Assembly (NCBI RefSeq): GCF_002834385.1 | Contig: NZ_PITQ01000001.1 | Span: forward strand, 868,001-932,000 | From: Rahnella sp. AA | GTDB lineage: Bacteria; Pseudomonadota; Gammaproteobacteria; Enterobacterales; Enterobacteriaceae | Direction of reading: 5' to 3' | DNA: 64,000 nt | Part shown: piece after piece, positions 60,075 through 64,000 of the stretch | How positions within the stretch are numbered: the stretch's first letter is position 1 | Layout of the letters: each line of letters opens with the position of its first letter | Made by a program: the position numbers and the translations under genes | The notes under the pieces: model-generated | What the model was told of the DNA's origin: nothing | Seen by the model: the letters and a program-made list of their open reading frames with translations, nothing else | The model's database searches: none

Positions 60075-60099
60075 TGTCTTTCTCCATATCTCGTAGCTG

Positions 60100-60666
60100 T
60101 TACTGCAGTTTATCTTCATTCTCAGAATAACTAACGACGTTAATACTGCCTTGCGCATTCAGTTCTGTACATAGCTGATGGAACGCTTGCTCAATAATTG
60201 CCGGGTCGGTATTGGCGGCACTGTGCGCGGTCATCTGAATAGATAACTGCGCAGGCGTGGTCGCATCGGCCGGACGTGTTTTTGACGCAAGTTCGGCGAT
60301 ATTCATCTGATGTGTATCGAATAAATCAGTAAAACGCTCAATCAGATGAGGGGAGTCTTTGACGTCAACTTTCACCCAAACCGTCGCAGGCATCGGCGGG
60401 CGTTCATGTGCGCTGGTACGTTTCATCACAATCAATAATTCCAGCTCTGCGCCTTTTTGCGGCAGGGTTGACTCGATAAGCGTGATGGCATTCCAGCTGC
60501 CTGAAAGTAGCATGATAAACGTAAATTCATCGCCGAGCATCGCCAGGCGGCTGTCTTCGATATTACAGCCGCAGCTGCTGACCTGACGGGTGATGGTGTT
60601 CACGATACCCGGGCGATCGGCACCTAACGCGGTGATAACCAGATAATGTTGTTGTGGCTGCGGCAA
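60100..60666 (-). CDS. gcvR: GcvR, glycine cleavage system regulator
   Basis: Binds GcvA in the absence of glycine and blocks activation of gcvTHP. The chosen start is TTG 60666, with AGGAAG seven bases upstream; it gives 188 residues, near E. coli GcvR (190). An ATT three bases upstream is also possible. There is no ATG in this region. Two ACT domains are seen: HYLVITALGADRPGIVNTIT and VWVKVDVKDSPHLIERFTDLF. It is divergent from dapA and precedes bcp. Confidence 0.92.
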   Translation of the reverse strand: MPQPQQHYLVITALGADRPGIVNTITRQVSSCGCNIEDSRLAMLGDEFTFIMLLSGSWNAITLIESTLPQKGAELELLIVMKRTSAHERPPMPATVWVKVDVKDSPHLIERFTDLFDTHQMNIAELASKTRPADATTPAQLSIQMTAHSAANTDPAIIEQAFHQLCTELNAQGSINVVSYSENEDKLQ

Positions 60667-60811
60667 AATGAGTCTTCCTGTCGTGCTTGGGAGTATTCCC
60701 AAGGTAAACATAAAAAAAACCGCCGGACAAGCGCTTACCGCTCGTTGTTTGCTTGCTTTTGCAGTGGTGTCAAAAGTACCATGAGTGACCTGTTTGTGGA
60801 GGGGAAGGTCA

Positions 60812-61693
60812 ATGTTTACGGGAAGTATTGTTGCACTGGTTACGCCGATGGACACCAAAGGTGCTGTCGATCGCGCGAGTCTGAAAAAACTGATTGATTA
60901 TCATGTGTCCAGTGGTACTGCGGCGATCGTTTCCGTTGGCACGACCGGCGAGTCGGCCACGTTGAGCCATGAAGAACACGGTGACGTGGTGCTTCAGACG
61001 CTGGAACTGGCCGATGGGCGCATTCCTGTTATCGCAGGAACGGGGGCAAATGCCACCGCCGAAGCGATTTCTCTTACGCAACGTTTTGAAAAAAGTGGTG
61101 TTGTTGGCTGCCTGACGGTCACTCCTTATTACAACCGTCCGACTCAGGAAGGTTTGTATCAGCATTTCAAAGCCATTGCTGAAAATACCTCTCTGCCGCA
61201 AATTCTCTATAACGTGCCTTCACGTACCGGCTGCGATATGTTGCCGCCGACCATCGCGCGTTTAGCAAAATTGAAGAATATTGTTGCTGTTAAAGAAGCA
61301 ACAGGGAACTTAAGTCGTGTTAGTCAGATCCAAGTGCTGGTTGATGATGAAGATTTCATTTTGCTGAGCGGCGATGACGCCAGTGGACTGGACTTTATGC
61401 AACTCGGTGGCAAAGGCGTTATTTCCGTTACTGCCAACGTAGCTGCCCGTGAAATGGCACAACTTTGTGAGCTGGCTGCACTCGGTAACTTTGCCGAAGC
61501 GCGTCGCCTGAATCAGCGCCTGATGCCGTTGCATCAGAATTTGTTTGTAGAAGCAAACCCAATCCCGGTGAAATGGGCCTGTAAGGCACTGGGATTGATG
61601 GCAACCGATACTCTGCGTCTGCCTATGACGCCGTTAACAGATGCTGCCCGTCCGGTCGTGGAAGAAGCATTAAAAAGCGCCGGTTTGCTGTAA
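60812..61693 (+). CDS. dapA: DapA, 4-hydroxy-tetrahydrodipicolinate synthase
   Basis: First committed step to lysine and diaminopimelate: condenses pyruvate with aspartate semialdehyde. From ATG 60812 ([17 protein letters not shown]) it has 293 residues (E. coli 292). GGAGGGGAAGG lies upstream. Catalytic residues are visible: Thr in GTTGESATL, Tyr in [10 protein letters not shown], and the Schiff-base Lys in [11 protein letters not shown]. bamC follows 16 bases downstream, so dapA-bamC is an operon as in E. coli. Confidence 0.97.
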   Translation: MFTGSIVALVTPMDTKGAVDRASLKKLIDYHVSSGTAAIVSVGTTGESATLSHEEHGDVVLQTLELADGRIPVIAGTGANATAEAISLTQRFEKSGVVGCLTVTPYYNRPTQEGLYQHFKAIAENTSLPQILYNVPSRTGCDMLPPTIARLAKLKNIVAVKEATGNLSRVSQIQVLVDDEDFILLSGDDASGLDFMQLGGKGVISVTANVAAREMAQLCELAALGNFAEARRLNQRLMPLHQNLFVEANPIPVKWACKALGLMATDTLRLPMTPLTDAARPVVEEALKSAGLL

Positions 61694-61709
61694 CTCTTAG
61701 GAAGATTTG

Positions 61710-62789
61710 ATGGCCTCTTTATTTGACAAGAACAGTTTCCAGATGACCCGATTGCAAAAGACAGCCGTAGCGAAAGTGGTCGGGGTATCCCTGATTATGC
61801 TGCTGGCGGCCTGTTCAAGTGACCAACGTTACAAGCGCCAGGTGAGCGGCGATGAATCCTACCTGGATGCGGCTGCTCTGCATGAGCTTAAAGCACCGGC
61901 AGGGATGATTTTGCCTGTGCAGAATGGGACTTATGATATTCAGACTGGCACCATGCAGGGGGCTGTCGGTAAGCAACTCGACATCCGTCCACCATCCCAG
62001 CCATTGGCCTTGCTGAATGGTTCGCAGACACAGTTCGCGGGCGATACCAGTACTGTACTGCTGGAAAACACTGCGCAAAACCGCGATTTGTGGAACAGCG
62101 TAGTGAAAGCTGTTGAGCAAAATAAATACAAAATTGCCAGCCGCGATGATGCTAACCAGACTCTGTCTACCGATTTCGTTGACTGGAATCGCGCGGATGA
62201 AGATTTCCAGTATCAGGGCCGCTATCAGATCAGCGTGAAACAGCAGAGCTACCAGTTAGCGCTGACCGTGAAAACGCTTGAACTGAAACAGCAGGATAAA
62301 GCCGTGACTTCTACTGCGGAAATCCAGCGTTATAATAGCCAGATGATGAACTCCATCACCTCGAGCCTGGACAAAGTGCAGCAGGATACTCAGGCGCGCC
62401 TCGACAACCGTCGCGTGGGTGAGATTGACGTCCAGAGCGGTGCCGATGATACCGGTCTGCCGGTGCTGATCGTCCGCGCAACTTACGGCGTTGTTTGGGA
62501 TCGCCTGCCGAATGCCCTGGCGAAAGCCGGTATGAAAGTGACTGACAGCAGTCGTCCGCAGGGGACGTTGTCAGTGACTTATAAACCGCTGAACGACGAC
62601 GCGTGGCAGACACTGGGTGCGAAAGATCCGGGGCTGACTTCCGGTGATTACAAACTTCAGGTCGGTGACCTCGACAACCGTAGTAGCTTGCAGTTCCTTG
62701 ATCCGAAAGGACATGCTCTCAGTCAGTCGCAAAACGATGCGATGGTGGCGGTCATGCAGGCCGCGTTTAGCCAGAGCAGCGCAAAATAA
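61710..62789 (+). CDS. bamC: BamC (NlpB), outer-membrane assembly lipoprotein
   Basis: Lipoprotein of the BAM complex that inserts beta-barrel proteins in the outer membrane. From ATG 61710 it has 359 residues, with a strong SD (GGAAG) seven bases upstream. The lipobox LLAAC has Cys35. The unstructured N-terminal part ([16 protein letters not shown], then [12 protein letters not shown]) binds BamD; two helix-grip domains follow. The N-terminal region ahead of the signal is about eleven residues longer than in E. coli; ATG 61743 (MTRLQKT) is a shorter alternative. It follows dapA and precedes purC. Confidence 0.94.
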   Translation: MASLFDKNSFQMTRLQKTAVAKVVGVSLIMLLAACSSDQRYKRQVSGDESYLDAAALHELKAPAGMILPVQNGTYDIQTGTMQGAVGKQLDIRPPSQPLALLNGSQTQFAGDTSTVLLENTAQNRDLWNSVVKAVEQNKYKIASRDDANQTLSTDFVDWNRADEDFQYQGRYQISVKQQSYQLALTVKTLELKQQDKAVTSTAEIQRYNSQMMNSITSSLDKVQQDTQARLDNRRVGEIDVQSGADDTGLPVLIVRATYGVVWDRLPNALAKAGMKVTDSSRPQGTLSVTYKPLNDDAWQTLGAKDPGLTSGDYKLQVGDLDNRSSLQFLDPKGHALSQSQNDAMVAVMQAAFSQSSAK

Positions 62790-62793
62790 TACC

Positions 62794-62815
62794 AAGGGGC
62801 TCCGGCCCCTTTTTA
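62794..62815 (+). terminator. Terminator between bamC and purC
   Basis: AAGGGGC - TCCG - GCCCCTT stem with six T. The purC ribosome binding site follows at once, so purC must start from a nearby promoter or by read-through. Confidence 0.85.
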
Positions 62816-62845
62816 CATCTGTTTTTTCCACTGGAGTAAGTAAAG

Positions 62846-63559
62846 ATGCAAAAGTTAGCTGAGTTGTATCGCGGCAAGGCGAAAACCGTCTACACCACCG
62901 AAAACCCGGACCTGTTGGTACTGGAGTTCCGTAACGATACGTCAGCACTGGATGGTCAGCGTATTGAGCAGTTCGACCGTAAAGGGTTGGTTAATAACAA
63001 ATTTAACCATTTCATCATGGCTAAGCTGGAAGAAGCGGGTATTCCTACTCAAATGGAACGCCTGTTGTCTGACACTGAAGTGCTGGTGAAAAAACTGGAT
63101 ATGGTCCCGGTTGAATGCGTTATCCGTAACCGTGCTGCTGGTTCGCTGGTAAAACGTCTGGGCATTGAAGAAGGTCTGGAACTGAACCCGCCATTGTTCG
63201 ATCTGTTCCTGAAAAACGATGCGATGCACGACCCGATGATCAATGAGTCTTACTGCAAGACCTTTGGCTGGGTGAACGAGGAAAACCTCGCACGCATGAA
63301 AGAGCTGAGCTACAAAGCCAACGACGTTCTGAGCAAACTGTTTGACGATGCGGGTCTGATCCTGGTCGATTTCAAACTGGAATTCGGCCTGTTCAAGGGT
63401 GAAGTTGTGCTGGGTGATGAATTCTCACCGGACGGCAGCCGTCTGTGGGATAAAGAAACCCTGAACAAGATGGACAAAGACCGTTACCGCCAGAGCCTGG
63501 GTGGCCTGATCGAAGCGTACGAAGAAGTCGCGCATCGTATCGGTGTCAAACTGGACTAA
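62846..63559 (+). CDS. purC: PurC, SAICAR synthetase
   Basis: Joins CAIR with aspartate, using ATP, in purine synthesis; it follows the PurE step. It has 237 residues, the E. coli size. The start [20 protein letters not shown] follows GGAGTAAG. Signature motifs are [26 protein letters not shown], and LVDFKLEFG with [13 protein letters not shown]. It is only 56 bases past bamC, behind a terminator, and no clear PurR box is visible in that gap. Confidence 0.97.
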   Translation: MQKLAELYRGKAKTVYTTENPDLLVLEFRNDTSALDGQRIEQFDRKGLVNNKFNHFIMAKLEEAGIPTQMERLLSDTEVLVKKLDMVPVECVIRNRAAGSLVKRLGIEEGLELNPPLFDLFLKNDAMHDPMINESYCKTFGWVNEENLARMKELSYKANDVLSKLFDDAGLILVDFKLEFGLFKGEVVLGDEFSPDGSRLWDKETLNKMDKDRYRQSLGGLIEAYEEVAHRIGVKLD

Positions 63560-63620
63560 CCGACGACTATTTTTTTAGCCGGGGTGCGCAATCGTTTACG
63601 CGGTGCAGACCGGTGTTTAA

Positions 63621-63651
63621 CGGGTGATGAAAATCATCACCCGCTCTTTTC
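63621..63651 (+). terminator. Terminator after purC
   Basis: CGGGTGATGA and TCATCACCCG form a perfect 10-bp stem with a 3-base loop, followed by a T-rich tail. Confidence 0.85.
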
Positions 63652-63785
63652 TTTACGTTTTATTTTCTGTTTCCCTCACTGTTTTATTTCATTTAAATAT
63701 TCCTCGCCTAAAATTACGCCCCTTCGCAGATGGTATTAATCGTTTGTGCTGGCTAGTCTTTAAAAAAACAGTCCGGAGGTGGGAT

Positions 63786-64000
63786 ATGCGTTGGCAAGGG
63801 CGTCGCGAAAGCGACAATGTAGAAGACAGACGCGGAGAAGGATCTAACGGCGGGCCGGGAATGGGCGGAGGCGGAATACGCATTCCTGTCCGTGGCAAAA
63901 GCGGCATTGTGATTATTATCGTGGTGCTGGTGGCGGGTTATTACGGCATCGATCTGACGCCGCTGATTGACGGCGGTCAGTCCGGCGACATACAGCGGCA
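63786..64000 (+). CDS. ypfJ: YpfJ, predicted neutral zinc metallopeptidase (cut by window end)
   Basis: Only the first 71 codons are in the window. They read [16 protein letters not shown], a Gly-rich stretch, then one membrane span ([18 protein letters not shown]). This matches the N-terminus of E. coli YpfJ, an inner-membrane-anchored zinc peptidase-like protein whose HExxH site lies further on, outside the window. GGAGG sits upstream of ATG 63786. The position after purC also matches E. coli. The catalytic part cannot be checked here. Confidence 0.9.
   Translation, partial: MRWQGRRESDNVEDRRGEGSNGGPGMGGGGIRIPVRGKSGIVIIIVVLVAGYYGIDLTPLIDGGQSGDIQR

Noticed and set aside
62724-62737. CGCAAAACGATGCG near the end of bamC as a PurR box for purC
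   Set aside because: The central CG of the PurR consensus is AC, and the stretch is explained by the conserved BamC residues SQSQNDA.

Overview
This window reads as a contiguous, gene-dense piece of chromosome from a gamma-proteobacterium of the order Enterobacterales. Nearly every gene has a recognisable Escherichia coli counterpart of similar length, and much of the gene order is shared. Several features point to Yersiniaceae (a Rahnella/Serratia/Yersinia-like genome) rather than Escherichia: moderate GC, ERIC repeats of the form common in that family, miaE beside purEK, an mgtE-type magnesium transporter, and two separate E. coli blocks joined together. The genus is inference. I see no rRNA, tRNA, CRISPR array, prophage or insertion sequence.

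Layout. 1-2000: acrA (the acrB start is cut at the left edge) divergent from acrR, with a palindromic AcrR operator. 2100-6900: mscK, rsmS, priC, ybaN. 7000-14800: apt, dnaX-ybaB-recR, htpG behind a sigma-32-type promoter, adk, an ERIC element, hemH. 14850-21100: gsk, ybaL, fsr, ybaK, the small RNA ChiX, ybaP. 21100-27450: a copper module (copA with its CueR operator, and cueR) that encloses a tungstate/molybdate-type binding protein and permease behind a ModE-like box, followed by ybbJ and qmcA. 27650-33250: cnoX, ybbO and tesA, then ybbA-ybbP. 33400-38750: purEK, miaE, lpxH, ppiB, cysS, with two more ERIC elements. 38800-44000: alkA (5' end interrupted by an amber codon), a MASE1-PAS-GGDEF diguanylate cyclase, mgtE, a small YfgG-like membrane protein. 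44300-64000: the block that lies near 2.6 Mb in E. coli: pdeF, ppx-ppk, speG, purMN, upp-uraA, hda, bepA-yfgD, perM, gcvR-bcp, dapA-bamC, purC and the start of ypfJ.

How the genes work together. Purine synthesis and salvage recur (apt, gsk, purEK, purMN, purC), and purEK and purMN have clear PurR boxes. Pyrimidine salvage is upp-uraA, whose start region matches the UTP-sensing E. coli design. Replication and repair are represented by dnaX, priC, recR, hda and alkA; envelope functions by acrA, lpxH, bepA, bamC, tesA and mscK; c-di-GMP turnover by a cyclase and a phosphodiesterase about 2.3 kb apart.

The most notable points are: two -1 frameshift cassettes (dnaX, and copA giving a short CopZ-like chaperone); an in-frame TAG in alkA at a conserved N-terminal motif; an ABC binding protein and permease without an ATPase inside the copper locus, with a ModE-like operator; an ERIC element that supplies the end of miaE; a CUG start for hda; and a diverged ChiX RNA. 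I found no convincing wholly new multi-gene system. The copA-cueR island is the least ordinary part.
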